From contig JAWOBE010000051.1 of the NCBI GenBank assembly GCA_046498185.1, positions 1 through 48,453 of the forward strand: 48,453 bases of DNA, written 5' to 3'. The notes under the pieces are model-generated. The model ran no database searches, was not told the DNA's origin, and saw only the letters and a program-made list of their open reading frames with translations. Positions within the stretch are counted from its first letter, which is position 1, and each line of letters starts with the position of its first letter. Source of the DNA: CAYXDR01 sp046498185 (GTDB taxonomy: Bacteria; Desulfobacterota; DSM-4660; Desulfatiglandales; Desulfatiglandaceae). Made by a program: the position numbers and the translations under genes. Below are positions 9,801 to 18,339 of the stretch, piece by piece.

Positions 9801-9899
9801 TTCTATGTGCGGTGCCTGACCCAAATCCTGGTTCACGACGATTCCTCGTCCCTGACGGCTGAAATCTTCTTTTTGAGAAAGCCCGGGCGAGACCAGCAA
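6816..9899 (-). CDS. DEAH helicase with DUF1998 fused to DEDD exonuclease (MrfA-MrfB fusion)
   Basis: This 1027-residue protein joins two functions. Residues ~95-430 form an SF2 helicase: Walker A ATPTASGKT (117-125), DEAH (229-232), SAT (266-268) and QRGGRVGRAGR (413-423). Residues ~650-790 match the MrfA C-terminal DUF1998 region with a cysteine cluster (C753, C755, C759, C762, C768). After an acidic linker (~800-822), residues 823-985 form an RNase H-like exonuclease with DLE (D829, E831), GFN..RFD (N888, D893) and Y961..D965, the DEDD pattern of YprB/MrfB. In Bacillus subtilis, MrfA (helicase) and MrfB (exonuclease) are separate proteins that repair mitomycin C lesions independently of UvrABC. 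The start is TTG 9899 with GAGGAA about 9 bases upstream. It lies 54 bases after the ABC-F gene. The function is inferred from the domains. Confidence 0.9.
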   Translation of the reverse strand: MLVSPGLSQKEDFSRQGRGIVVNQDLGQAPHIEQNKIEPPSAADLSRFCERLKSHPDFRDTVVCHRRLPPAPALYGKELDFSPALSGALTCSGIVRLFSHQADAVSHLRTGSNVMVATPTASGKTLIYNIAVIEALEKNPEARALYLFPLKALEQDQLKSLRVWLSGVKGIKASAEIYDGDTPAHARKKIRSMVPEILFTNPDMLHRGILAHHEAWEMLFRNLAYVILDEAHTYRGIFGSHVSQIIRRLKRICLRYGCRPKFILLSATVSNPERFAELLVEEPVKVVDRTGAPTAGRDFLFLNPVGGSNFPAARLFAECLRNGFRTIAFTQSRKVTELMHLWMSQLAPELQSKVSSYRAGFLPEERRLIEGRLARGELLGVVSTSALEMGIDIGCLDICLLVGYPGTIITTWQRGGRVGRAGRNSMVILVGKPDALDQYFMKHPDQLFGRGFEAAILDPNNSHVVREHLPCAASEFPLTLNDRSLWPDDFEQRLTELEEEGMLHRSAVDPPTWFPALRRPHLKVNIRAGGETFTIFERGTGQAVGTVSGMRALKECHEGAVYLHRGRQYLVESLFLRTRDIIVRRFPERYFTRALSEKETEIIRITRSRPVGQFVVREGVLKVTERVTGYEKRALPGQELLGVYDLDLPPHKFETMGFWIEIEPAIKDFVERRGLHFMGGIHALEHAAIGMFPLFALCDRNDIGGISYPHHPQIGKGAVFIYDGYAGGVGLAERGFEIVEELLTKTLELIEGCECEDGCPSCIHSPKCGNGNKPLDKQASIVVIRGLLGKIPLSEMTPVTEESDEVEPQATFEPTEPGEEKSPRILYFDLETRNLAAEVGGWKNCHLMRVSVASVYDTRKEGFLTFTEERLDEFFALLAEADLVVGFNIKRFDFLVLRPYTTMALERLPAFDILEDIHRRLGFRLGLDHLAQQTLGRGKSADGLQAVSWFRSGEMEKLAEYCCRDVEVTRDLFLHGIEHGHLIYRRKGVDVPVRLPVDWDIEKIIIDMVSENVPVPEGHYSFAGRRK

Positions 9900-9953
9900 G
9901 GCCTTATATTCCTCTTTGACTTGCGTAGCGTCGCTCTCCTTTCTGGAAAAAAA

Positions 9954-11927
9954 CTACACCCCCAAATCCGCCTTTGTTTCCTCAAGCCGCAACTGAAGTT
10001 TCTCCCACCGCTTCAACAGATCTTCCTGGGTTTCCCGAATCTCCTTGTATTCTTTCATAAGCGGCACACTGCGCCCGGTGTTGCTGAAAAGTTCAGGGTC
10101 CGCGAGCAATTTCTCCACTTCCTTCTGCCGGGTTTCAAGCGCGTCTATCCTGGCTTCCACCTCGGCCAGTTCCTGGGTCAAAGGAGCCAGTGTGCTTCTT
10201 ACCATCGCGCGCCGCTCGGCCCGCTCCCGTTTATCCGCCTTCCTGTCCGAGGCGTTTCGCGTCCGGGAAATTTCCGTTGATCCTGAATCCTGTTTATCTG
10301 AAAGAGGTCCGGCTGATTCCAGCTGTTCCACCCGACGGTAATAATCCGACAGGTTTCCCGGGTATTCGACAACATCCCCGCCCCGTATGTCCCAGACTTT
10401 GGTGGCCAGGCGGTTAACAAAAAACTGGTTGTGGCTGACGAACAGCAAGGTTCCCTCATAATCATCAAGTGCACTTATGAGCATCTCCGAGGAGTCCAGG
10501 TCCAGGTGGTTCGTAGGTTCATCCATCACCATCAGGTTACCAGGGTTTACGAGCAATTTGGCAAGAGACACCCGCGCCTTTTCTCCGCCTGAAAGCACGC
10601 CGACAGGCTTTTCGACATCATTTCCGGAAAACAAGAAAGCTCCGCACACATTACGGATATACCCTACGGTAACCTCCGGCGATGCAGCCGAAACCTCTTC
10701 GACCACGCTGTTATGCAGATTAAGTTTTTCAGCCTGATGTTGCGCAAAATAACCCATCGTCACCCCGTGACCCAGACGGATTTGTCCGGCATCCGGGGTG
10801 ATTTCACCTGCTATCATCTTTAACAGGGTTGTTTTACCTGCTCCGTTCGCCCCGATCACCGCAATTCTCTCTCCCCGTAACACTTTGAGGTTTAGACCGC
10901 GGTAAAGAACATTATCCCCGTAAGCCTTGGACAACTGTTCAATCGTAACGACATCCCTCCCGCTCCTGGTCACTTCCGGGAATTTAAAGCGGATCGTTTT
11001 ATCCCGCCTGTGGGTCTCCACCATCTCCATCTTCTTTACCAGCTTCAATTTACTCTGTGCCTGCCTGGCCTTTGAAGCCTTAGCCCGGAACCGATCGATG
11101 AACTTTTGCGCCTCTTTTACCCTCTGATCCTGTTTACGGGCCTTGGCTTCGAGCAACCGACGCTCTTCATCCCTCGCCTTGAGATAGAATTCGAAATTTC
11201 CACTGTAGCTTCGCACCCCCTCCGGCTCGAAGCTGATTATGCGCTCCGCCTGCCTGTTCAGGAACTCCCTGTCATGGGACACCAGTATCAAGGAACCTTT
11301 GAATCCTGGCATAAAACCTTCCAGCCATCGCACAGATGGTATATCAAGATGGTTTGTGGGCTCGTCCAGCAAAAGCAGATCCGGTTTTTGGAAAAGCAGG
11401 CTCGCAAGAGCGGCTCTCGTTTTCCAGCCCCCGCTCAACTCCGTTGTCGACCGCGAAAAATCCTCCTCTTTAAAACCCAAACCCACGAGAATTTTTTCAG
11501 CCTCGTGCAGAGGATATTGCATATCCAGGTGAGTCCTTCTTTGCTGGAGTTCCGCAATATGACCAGCGATGCGGGACTGGGCCTCTTTATCTTCGGCACG
11601 CGAAAGATCAGCTTCGGCCGCCGCCGTTTCCCGCTCCAAATCGGCGCTTCCAGGCACTGAATTAACCACTGAATCAAGCAATCGGCCCGAAACGGTTTCC
11701 TGCACGTCCTGGGGCAGGTAGCCGACCCTGACCCCTTTGGCAAAACGGATCTCACCGCTGTCCGGAAGCACTTCCCCGTTTAAAAGCCTGAGAAGCGTCG
11801 TCTTTCCGGAACCGTTAGGCCCGACCAGCCCGATGCGCTCCCCCGGTTCAATCTGAAAACTTACGTCTGTAAACAGTTCTCTGTCTACGAACGTAACGGA
11901 AACTTTGATTGCGATCACTAAACTCAT
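9954..11927 (-). CDS. ABC-F family ATPase (Uup/YheS-like)
   Basis: This soluble protein of 657 residues has two ABC ATPase domains and no membrane segment. Domain 1 has GPNGSGKTT (36-44), LSGGWKTRAAL and LLLDEPTNHLD. A charged helical linker follows (the ABC-F interdomain arm). Domain 2 has GANGAGKTT, LSGGEKARVSL and MDEPTNHLD. The last ~90 residues are a predicted coiled coil, as in Uup. ABC-F proteins generally act on the ribosome; Uup also binds DNA. I start at ATG 11927, with GAGGAAGAGG just upstream. An in-frame TTG at 11960 falls inside the predicted -10 box and would precede the transcript. It is the first gene of the 5108-11927 operon. Confidence 0.93.
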   Translation of the reverse strand: MSLVIAIKVSVTFVDRELFTDVSFQIEPGERIGLVGPNGSGKTTLLRLLNGEVLPDSGEIRFAKGVRVGYLPQDVQETVSGRLLDSVVNSVPGSADLERETAAAEADLSRAEDKEAQSRIAGHIAELQQRRTHLDMQYPLHEAEKILVGLGFKEEDFSRSTTELSGGWKTRAALASLLFQKPDLLLLDEPTNHLDIPSVRWLEGFMPGFKGSLILVSHDREFLNRQAERIISFEPEGVRSYSGNFEFYLKARDEERRLLEAKARKQDQRVKEAQKFIDRFRAKASKARQAQSKLKLVKKMEMVETHRRDKTIRFKFPEVTRSGRDVVTIEQLSKAYGDNVLYRGLNLKVLRGERIAVIGANGAGKTTLLKMIAGEITPDAGQIRLGHGVTMGYFAQHQAEKLNLHNSVVEEVSAASPEVTVGYIRNVCGAFLFSGNDVEKPVGVLSGGEKARVSLAKLLVNPGNLMVMDEPTNHLDLDSSEMLISALDDYEGTLLFVSHNQFFVNRLATKVWDIRGGDVVEYPGNLSDYYRRVEQLESAGPLSDKQDSGSTEISRTRNASDRKADKRERAERRAMVRSTLAPLTQELAEVEARIDALETRQKEVEKLLADPELFSNTGRSVPLMKEYKEIRETQEDLLKRWEKLQLRLEETKADLGV

Positions 11928-11959
11928 GGACGGCCTCTTCCTCGATGTTGATAAAACCA

Positions 11960-11988
11960 ACTATATAGTTGTTCTCGAGTGTTTGCAA
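11960..11988 (-). promoter_or_regulatory. Predicted sigma70-type promoter of the ABC-F operon
   Basis: On the minus strand TTGCAA (11988-11983) is followed after 17 bases by TATAGT (11965-11960). Transcription would begin near 11953, about 25 bases before the ATG at 11927. This is a sequence match only, but spacing and position fit well. Confidence 0.6.
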
Positions 11989-12009
11989 GGCGTGCGAGAC
12001 CGACACGTC

Positions 12010-12760
12010 AGCCGTTAGCGTTTAGCTTTTAGCCCTTAGTTATTCGGAAACCAAAACCACGACTTGAAAAACAGCCGATACCGATACCGAATTCTGGCTT
12101 CTCACTTCTGGCTTCTGACTTTCCGGCAGGTGCGGGCCAGGTCAAAACTGCGTTTCGACACTCCAAAAACAGCCGACGCCGATTCCGATACCGACGCCGA
12201 CGCCGAAAGAAAGAAGGGATATCGATTACGACAACGACAACCGTTTCGCTTGCGCTTCACTGACAACGACAACGATTTGACTCAAGGAAAATAAAGGCTG
12301 TGGCGGGGGGTTCGATGCGGGAGATTCATCGGGGAGAAGAAGCGTCATGCGGGAGACTTGGGGGTAAGAGCCAAAGCTTGCACTTGAATCTGCTTCGGTG
12401 GTGATTCCTTGATCGCGATTACAAATCGCTCCCACAGGATAGGGCGAGTCTTCCTCGGGGAAGGCTACGAAATATGAAGGTCCCGCGGCGAAGCCCCCGG
12501 CGCAGCCGGAAGGCACTACCTGAAAAACAGACGATACCGATACCGACGCCGACGCCGACGCCGACAAGATATCGATTACGATAACGACAACCGTTTCGCT
12601 TCCGCTTCACTGACAACGACTTACCTCAAAAAGAATAAAGCTCCCGCAGCGAAGCCCCGGCGCAGCCGGAATCCGAAGTCACTACCTGGAAAACAGCCGA
12701 TACCGACGCCGATACGGGGAATGCGGGCCTGGCCAAAATTTCATTTCGGCACTCCAAATA
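12010..12760. repeat. Mosaic of non-coding direct repeats with CCGANN hexamer tracts
   Basis: The 856-base gap 11928-12783 contains no credible gene. Several repeat types are interleaved. A 52-base unit at 12219-12270 recurs at 12569-12620 with two differences. A block at 12481-12540 (CCCGCGGCGAAGCCCC, GGCGCAGCCGGAA, then CACTACCTG) recurs at 12642-12705. A 37-base block at 12131-12167 recurs at 12722-12758 with about six differences. Four tracts of CCGATA/CCGACG hexamers lie at ~12075-12090, 12172-12207, 12531-12566 and 12696-12715. Degenerate TTTAGC and CTTCTGGCTTCT runs occupy ~12015-12125. The hexamers match those in the four dispersed elements. Confidence 0.7.
12410..12436. repeat. REP-like small hairpin
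   Basis: GCGATT-ACA-AATCGC (12415-12429) forms a perfect 6-bp stem followed by TCCCACAGG. Read on the minus strand it is GTGGGAGCGATTTGTAATCGC, similar in style to REP sequences of other proteobacteria. Only one copy is present, so assignment to a REP family is tentative. Confidence 0.4.
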
Positions 12761-12783
12761 CTCGACGACCACCCCCGGCTGGT

Positions 12784-14082
12784 TCAAGGAGCGGCCAGCA
12801 CCCGGTAGCCGAACCATTCGGGAACCGCAGTAACCAGGCCACTCCAAAACGTGCAGATAATCAGCACCGCAATAGAGGCTAGAAGAAAAGGCACGATGGC
12901 CCTGGAAACGGATTCGAGCCGCTCACGGCCTATCGAGCAGGCGATGAACAAACAAACCCCGACTGGAGGAGTTGTAAGCCCTATCACCAGGTTCAGCACG
13001 ACGATAACCCCGAAATGCAATGGATCCACACCGATTTCACCCATCAAAGGCAGAAGCACCGGGGTGAGTATGATCAGCGAAGCGGTGGTTTCCATGAAAG
13101 TACCGATCAGCAGCAGCACCATGTTCACCAGCAGCAGGATGACCACCTTGCTGTCGGTAAAAGACAGCATTGTTTCGGCAAGCAACCGGGGAATTTCTTC
13201 GCTTGCCAGCAGCCATGAAAAAATCGACGCCGTGCCGATCACCAGCAGCACCAGGGAACTGGTTACTCCCGTTTCCAGAAGTATCAACGGAATGTCCTTG
13301 ATTTTAAGATCCCTGTATACGAAAAGCCCGATAAAAAGAGCGTAGAAAACTGCAACACAACCTGCTTCGGTCGGCGTGAAGGCACCCGAAAGAATTCCTC
13401 CAACTATCAGCACCGGCATGACCAGCACCAACGCCGCATCACGCGTGGAATGCACAGTTTCCTTCAGACCGCGCCGCGAACCGCGGGGAAACTCCCTGGT
13501 TCGGGAATGATGCCACACAACCCCCGCCTGAAAGAGGCCCAGCAGCAATCCCGGTACGATGCCGGCCAGGAAGAGGGATGCGATTGATACTTCGGCCAGT
13601 ACTCCGTAGACGATAAACGGAATCGAAGGCGGGATCACCGGCCCTATCGTCGATGATGTTGCGGTAAGCGCGGCGGCGAAATCAGGGGGATACCCCTCCT
13701 TTTTCATGGCCGGAATCAACACCGAGCCCACAGCACTGGTGTCAGCCACCGCAGCGCCGCTTATGCCGGCGAAAACCATGCTGACGGCTATGTTGATATA
13801 GGCAAGCCCTCCCCTGATTCCACCGACAACAGCCGAACAGAAAGCGACCAACCTCAGGGTCATACTTCCCCTGGCCATCAGGTTCCCGGCCAAAATGAAA
13901 AAAGGGACAGCCATCAAAATCGGGTTGTCTATACCGGTGAAAATACGCTGCGCGAGAAGAACCAGTGGAGTCTCTCCCCCGATCGCCATTGCAACCAGTG
14001 GAGTCAGCCCCAGAACAAAGGCCACAGGGACTCCTGCGGCCAGGAAGAATAAAAAAGACAGCACAAGAACGACGGGGATCAT
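12784..14082 (-). CDS. dctM: TRAP transporter large permease (DctM)
   Basis: This 432-residue, strongly hydrophobic protein forms the main membrane channel of a tripartite ATP-independent periplasmic (TRAP) transporter, which couples organic-acid uptake to an ion gradient. It has about a dozen predicted helices and the family motif LTTPPVGVCLF near residue 370, as well as PPSIPFIVYG in the middle. The ATG at 14082 has GAGGTG upstream. It follows dctQ by 12 bases and is the last gene of cluster 1. The substrate cannot be read from sequence; C4-dicarboxylates are only one possibility. It is clearly a paralogue of the permease at 40589. Confidence 0.95.
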   Translation of the reverse strand: MIPVVLVLSFLFFLAAGVPVAFVLGLTPLVAMAIGGETPLVLLAQRIFTGIDNPILMAVPFFILAGNLMARGSMTLRLVAFCSAVVGGIRGGLAYINIAVSMVFAGISGAAVADTSAVGSVLIPAMKKEGYPPDFAAALTATSSTIGPVIPPSIPFIVYGVLAEVSIASLFLAGIVPGLLLGLFQAGVVWHHSRTREFPRGSRRGLKETVHSTRDAALVLVMPVLIVGGILSGAFTPTEAGCVAVFYALFIGLFVYRDLKIKDIPLILLETGVTSSLVLLVIGTASIFSWLLASEEIPRLLAETMLSFTDSKVVILLLVNMVLLLIGTFMETTASLIILTPVLLPLMGEIGVDPLHFGVIVVLNLVIGLTTPPVGVCLFIACSIGRERLESVSRAIVPFLLASIAVLIICTFWSGLVTAVPEWFGYRVLAAP

Positions 14083-14094
14083 CTGCCGGTCACC

Positions 14095-14583
14095 TCAACG
14101 GTATCCGGCCGGGGATACTCCGGCACCTTCACAATCTTCTAAAAAGGAGGCCAACAGATGAATCAACATTATCGCCGCGCCCACAGGCACCGACATATAA
14201 GGAACAGACATTGGAATCTGCAAAGCCGGGCTCACCTGGAAATGGGTCACGGCCACCAACCGGATCCCTCCCCACAGGATAACGCCAAGAATAGCCCCTA
14301 TACAGCTTCGGGATAGTAGCAGAACCGGCCGATGCAATACCCGAGGTAATCGTTCCACGATGTATGTCACCGCGATATGCTCACCGCGCTTCAAGGCAAC
14401 CCCGGCACCCAGAAGAGAGGCCCACACGAGGCAGTAGCGTGCAGCCTCCTCGGTCCAGAACAAGGGTAAATCGAGGACATATCGGAAGACCACCTGGATA
14501 AAAACCAAGACCGAAAGAAGGGCAATGAAAAAAACCATCCCCCATTCACCTGCAAGGTTTACCAAGTAGCTTAATTTCCGCAT
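14095..14583 (-). CDS. dctQ: TRAP transporter small permease (DctQ)
   Basis: This 162-residue protein has the four-helix plan of TRAP small permeases: a helix near residues 15-35, a WTEEAARYCLVWASLLGAG segment typical of the DctQ family, and two later helices. It pairs with the large permease in the inner membrane. The ATG at 14583 has only a weak ribosome-binding site. The gap to dctP is about 42 bases and to dctM 12 bases, so all three are likely on one transcript. Confidence 0.92.
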   Translation of the reverse strand: MRKLSYLVNLAGEWGMVFFIALLSVLVFIQVVFRYVLDLPLFWTEEAARYCLVWASLLGAGVALKRGEHIAVTYIVERLPRVLHRPVLLLSRSCIGAILGVILWGGIRLVAVTHFQVSPALQIPMSVPYMSVPVGAAIMLIHLLASFLEDCEGAGVSPAGYR

Positions 14584-14625
14584 GGTTTTTCGATCTGACC
14601 GCGCCCTTAACAGGCACAGACTGCT

Positions 14626-15612
14626 TTATTTCTGAGCCAGGATTCGCTCTATAACCGCTTTCCAGTGCGGATTGGCATTGACAAACTTGTCATAAACCGG
14701 CTCCATAGCCCGGACAAACACTTCCTTGTCCACACCGCGCACGTCCATCCCCCAATCTTTAATCTCCGCGAGCTGCCGGGCTTCATTCTCCCGTATCGCA
14801 GTCCGTTCAAAAACTGCAGCCGCCGCTGCGGCGTCTATCAACACACGCTTCAAATCCGGCGCAAGTCCCCGGAACTTTTTTAGCCCCATCGTAAGCATCG
14901 CCGGCGAATAAAAATGACCACTCAGGGTGAGGTACTTTTGAACCTCGTTGAGCTTCGTCGAATGAACGATCGCCACCGGGTTTTCCTGGCCGTCTATAAC
15001 GCCTGTTTGCAGCGCGGTATAAACCTCCCCCCAGCTCATCGGGATCGCTTTGGCCCCGAGCTGCCTGACTGAAGCCAGGTGGACCGGATTTTCCATGGTT
15101 CGGAATTTAAGGCCTTTGAAATCATCAGGTTGGACCAGCGGCCGGACTGAATTCGTGAAATTTCGAAACCCGTTTTCCATGAACGCAAGCCCCTTTATTC
15201 CGCTGGACTCCAATTTCTCAAGCAGTTCGCGTCCCACATCTCCATCCAGGACCCGATCCACATGGGCATTGCTCACAAAAAGAAAAGGAAGGTCCAGCAC
15301 CGCGAAATCAGGGGTGAAATTGGAGACAGGCCCGGTGGATGTAATCGCCATGTCGATGGTACCGACCTGCAAACCCTCCAGGAGTTCCCTTTCTCCCTTA
15401 CCCAGCTGGCCTGCCGGGTAAACCTTCACCACAACATCGCCCTTGGTCAGTTCATGGACCAGCCGGGCGAATTCTCTGGCACCTTGGTTATAGGCATGGT
15501 GAGCGGGCGTTACCGTCGCCAGTTTAAACGTGGTGGCAGCATGAATAAAATCCGCCTGGCAGAAGGCGATGATCGCGGCGGCAAGCACAAACAACTGGTT
15601 CAAACGTTTCAT
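14626..15612 (-). CDS. dctP: TRAP substrate-binding protein (DctP)
   Basis: This is the periplasmic solute receptor of TRAP cluster 1, 328 residues. A signal peptide (MKRLNQLFVLAAAIIAFCQA) is followed by the DctP fold. The family signature SWGEVYTALQTGVIDGQENP lies near residue 205, with an upstream Arg-containing GLKFRTMENP that contributes to carboxylate binding in the family. I choose ATG 15612, with AGGAGGT about 11 bases upstream. An ATG seven codons earlier (15633) has no ribosome-binding site and would place charged residues before the signal peptide. It is first in the minus-strand order dctP-dctQ-dctM. The substrate is unknown. Confidence 0.94.
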   Translation of the reverse strand: MKRLNQLFVLAAAIIAFCQADFIHAATTFKLATVTPAHHAYNQGAREFARLVHELTKGDVVVKVYPAGQLGKGERELLEGLQVGTIDMAITSTGPVSNFTPDFAVLDLPFLFVSNAHVDRVLDGDVGRELLEKLESSGIKGLAFMENGFRNFTNSVRPLVQPDDFKGLKFRTMENPVHLASVRQLGAKAIPMSWGEVYTALQTGVIDGQENPVAIVHSTKLNEVQKYLTLSGHFYSPAMLTMGLKKFRGLAPDLKRVLIDAAAAAAVFERTAIRENEARQLAEIKDWGMDVRGVDKEVFVRAMEPVYDKFVNANPHWKAVIERILAQK

Positions 15613-15869
15613 TGACTCCCTGACCTCCTTCATGTAAGTGGATTCCGTCCCCTTTTATGACCGAAATAGGTGTTTACGACGCCGTCAATCTTGCATCCCG
15701 AAAACCTACAAGTCAAATAAAAATCCAATCATTCCCGTTCAATATAATTGTTCGGCATGCGACGGCTTCCTATTCCAAAAAACGATTGGGGTAAGGGTCA
15801 AAGAGACTCCAGATGCTTTTCTATCATGCTTTTTCCGCTACGATGCCGGCGGCGGCTTTGCATAATGAT

Positions 15870-18011
15870 TTAGGGTCGACCCCTCTGGGGGTGTCTTTCC
15901 AGGGATTCCAGGAAAACGAGCAATTCGTCCACATCCGTAAAAGGCGCGCTACAGGCGTGATTCTCACACACGTAGGCCGTTGCCTTCCCATCTATCGCCA
16001 CATGGCTTTTAACGAACTCCGACACTTTGTCGATGGCCGGAGAACTCCCGTCCGTTGGACGGAAAAGAGCTGCATGGTTCGGGATGAAACGGCTGTTGAG
16101 GGCATGCAACATTTCTTTCACCTCACGGCTTTCGGCAGGTCCCGCCACAACGACTTCAAAACAGGGACCAAGGGCAAAATCCAGAGAGCAAAGAAACAGT
16201 GTATGACCCGATGGAAGCCTATCAACATGGTCTGAGAAGGCACTCATGATTCCGGATGCCTTCCCTTCGTATTCCATTTTTCCCGTAAGACGCGCAAGCC
16301 TGAGAAAATTGTGCATCGCCACGGCGTTTCCTGAAGGAATCGCGCCGTCATAAATTTCCTTTTTGCGAACGATCAGGTCTTCACCGTCATCCGGGGTGAA
16401 GAAAAGCCCTCCTCCTTGGGGATCCCAGTAATGCACAAGCAGGTCTTCGGAAAGGCTCAAGGCGATTTTAAGGTGGTCGGCATCAAAGGTGGTTGCATAG
16501 AGTTCGAGCAACCCCCAGATGAAAAAAGCATAATCGTCGACGTGCGCCGTGATGTCTGCATCCCCTTCACGAAAGCGATGGAGCAACCTTCCCTCGCGAC
16601 TACGCATATTTTCCAGAATAAAGCCTGCTGCGTTCAAGGCCGCAACAGCATAGGCATTGTTTCCAAGTACCCGCGCGCCCCTGGCGAGAGCTGCTATCAT
16701 CAGCCCGTTCCAATCCGTCAGGATTTTGTCGTCTTTGTAGGGATGGACCCTTTTTTCCCGTGCCTCGAAGAGCTTTCGCCGCAAAGAATCAGAAATTTCT
16801 TCAATATCCGGTATGGGTAAACCCGAAGCCTCTCGCTCCCGGGCTTGCCCCCGATAAAGGATATTGGCGCCCGTGGCCTTTCCTGTCGCCTCCTCGGCGA
16901 AGTTTCCCTGTTTTTTGACATGAAAGGCCTGAATTATGAATTGAGCTTCCTGTGCCGTCAGAATTTCCCCGAGTTCCTCCTCTGTCCATAAATAGAATTT
17001 TCCTTCCACGCCTTCACTATCGGCGTCCTCCGCCGAGTAAAAACCCCCTTCAGGGGATTGCATGTCACGCAGCACATAGGTAAAAATCTCACGCGCCACA
17101 TCAGCGTAGAACGTTTTTCCGGTGGCCTGGTAGGCCTCCAGGTAGGCCAGTGCAAGCATGGCTTGGTCATAGAGCATCTTTTCAAAATGAGGGACCAGCC
17201 ACTGCCTGTCCGTGGAATAGCGGTGGAAACCGTATCCCACCTGATCGAAAATCCCTCCCCTCCGCAGTTCCTTAAGTGTTTTTTCAACCATTTCCAGGGC
17301 TTCGACAGAACCTGTGCGATTCCAGTACCTGAGAAGAAACAATAAATTGTGGGGAGTAGGAAACTTGGGCGAGGAACCGAACCCACCGTAAACCGGATCA
17401 AAGCGTTTGGAAAGATCACCGAAAGCCGCTTCCATGGTCTTCTGATCCAGTTGTTTGACCTTCCTTTCCTTTTCCATCTCTTGAAGGGCCTGCGTCACGC
17501 CGGCGGCGCTTTCCAGAATTTCCTGTTTCCGTGTCTTCCAGATCTTGTCGATATGTGGAATTAATTCCAGCATCCCCGGACGTCCGAAACGGCTGGTCCT
17601 GGGGATGTAAGTTGCAGCGAAAAAAGGCTTTTTGTCCGGGGTCATGATTATCGTGAGGGGCCAGCCACCACTCCCGGTCGTCATTTGACACACGGTCATG
17701 TAAATGTTGTCGAGGTCCGGCCTTTCCTCTCGATCGACCTTGATGGAGACGAAGGCATCGTTTAAATGCCTTGCAACTTCAAGATTTTCAAAAGACTCCT
17801 TTTCCATGACATGGCACCAGTGGCAGGTTGAATACCCTATGGAGAGAAAAATCGGTTTGTTTTCCTTCCGAGCCTTTTCAAAAGCTTCTTCCCTCCACCC
17901 ATACCAGTTCACGGGGTTGTAGGCGTGCTGCAACAGATACGGACTCTTTTCGCTGATCAGATGATTCGCCGTTCTGCCCTTTTCCCCAAAATCCTTGTCA
18001 TCGTAATTCAT
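15870..18011 (-). CDS. Thioredoxin-domain DUF255 protein (YyaL / SPATA20-like)
   Basis: This 713-residue protein matches the YyaL/SPATA20 family. A thioredoxin-like N-terminal domain contains STCHWCHVM (C63 and C66 of a CxxC site). It is followed by KVDREERPDLD and a long helical region resembling (alpha/alpha)6-barrel glycan enzymes (FDPVYGGFGSSPKFPTP, HFEKMLYDQA, KDDKILTDWNGLMI). No signal peptide is seen, so it is probably cytoplasmic. The family's reaction is not established; it could be a thiol oxidoreductase with a carbohydrate-epimerase-like domain. I choose ATG 18011 with GGAGAG about 7 bases upstream over the in-frame start at 18050. It is divergent from mobA. Confidence 0.9.
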   Translation of the reverse strand: MNYDDKDFGEKGRTANHLISEKSPYLLQHAYNPVNWYGWREEAFEKARKENKPIFLSIGYSTCHWCHVMEKESFENLEVARHLNDAFVSIKVDREERPDLDNIYMTVCQMTTGSGGWPLTIIMTPDKKPFFAATYIPRTSRFGRPGMLELIPHIDKIWKTRKQEILESAAGVTQALQEMEKERKVKQLDQKTMEAAFGDLSKRFDPVYGGFGSSPKFPTPHNLLFLLRYWNRTGSVEALEMVEKTLKELRRGGIFDQVGYGFHRYSTDRQWLVPHFEKMLYDQAMLALAYLEAYQATGKTFYADVAREIFTYVLRDMQSPEGGFYSAEDADSEGVEGKFYLWTEEELGEILTAQEAQFIIQAFHVKKQGNFAEEATGKATGANILYRGQAREREASGLPIPDIEEISDSLRRKLFEAREKRVHPYKDDKILTDWNGLMIAALARGARVLGNNAYAVAALNAAGFILENMRSREGRLLHRFREGDADITAHVDDYAFFIWGLLELYATTFDADHLKIALSLSEDLLVHYWDPQGGGLFFTPDDGEDLIVRKKEIYDGAIPSGNAVAMHNFLRLARLTGKMEYEGKASGIMSAFSDHVDRLPSGHTLFLCSLDFALGPCFEVVVAGPAESREVKEMLHALNSRFIPNHAALFRPTDGSSPAIDKVSEFVKSHVAIDGKATAYVCENHACSAPFTDVDELLVFLESLERHPQRGRP

Positions 18012-18339
18012 ATTCACTCTCCATGAGGGATGATGGTCTGAATACTGCATTAATAATTAAAATAATCATTTACCCGATTTAAACAATGATACAGGAATAA
18101 ACATTCTGAATGATGGAGCCTTCCCGATCGTAATTTTTTATGATATCTATTCGGGATAATCTACTGTCTCCCAGCCCGGTGACCGCCGGTGTGGTTGTCC
18201 GTCGGGTATGTGAAGTTGTTGAAAAGTGAGCAAGAATTCCATTATCATGCCCATGAGACGTGCAAACGCCGGGACAGGAGCAGGGGAACAATGCCACCTC
18301 AAAACGCTGGTAAACCGGGCGAGGAGATGTTGAAAAACC
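18012..18339. other. Divergent intergenic region, DUF255 gene / mobA
   Basis: This stretch of 328 bases separates the divergent starts. Near the minus-strand gene it is AT-rich (about 18050-18100), consistent with promoter DNA, but I see no convincing -35/-10 pair. I looked for a molybdenum-cofactor riboswitch upstream of mobA and could not support one. A possible short leader ORF at its right end is listed separately. Confidence 0.5.

Noticed and set aside
11927..11960. Longer start (TTG 11960) for the ABC-F protein
   Set aside because: It overlaps the predicted -10 box and has no homology before the ATG at 11927, which has its own ribosome-binding site.
12064..12616. Open frames through the repeat array, encoding DADAD or VGVGVG-like runs
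   Set aside because: These are translations of the CCGANN hexamers; no ribosome-binding site or family pattern.
12010..12760. CRISPR array
   Set aside because: The repeats are few, unequal in size and without regular unique spacers, and no cas genes are present.
18012..18339. Molybdenum-cofactor riboswitch before mobA
   Set aside because: The context is suggestive but I could not identify the conserved stems.
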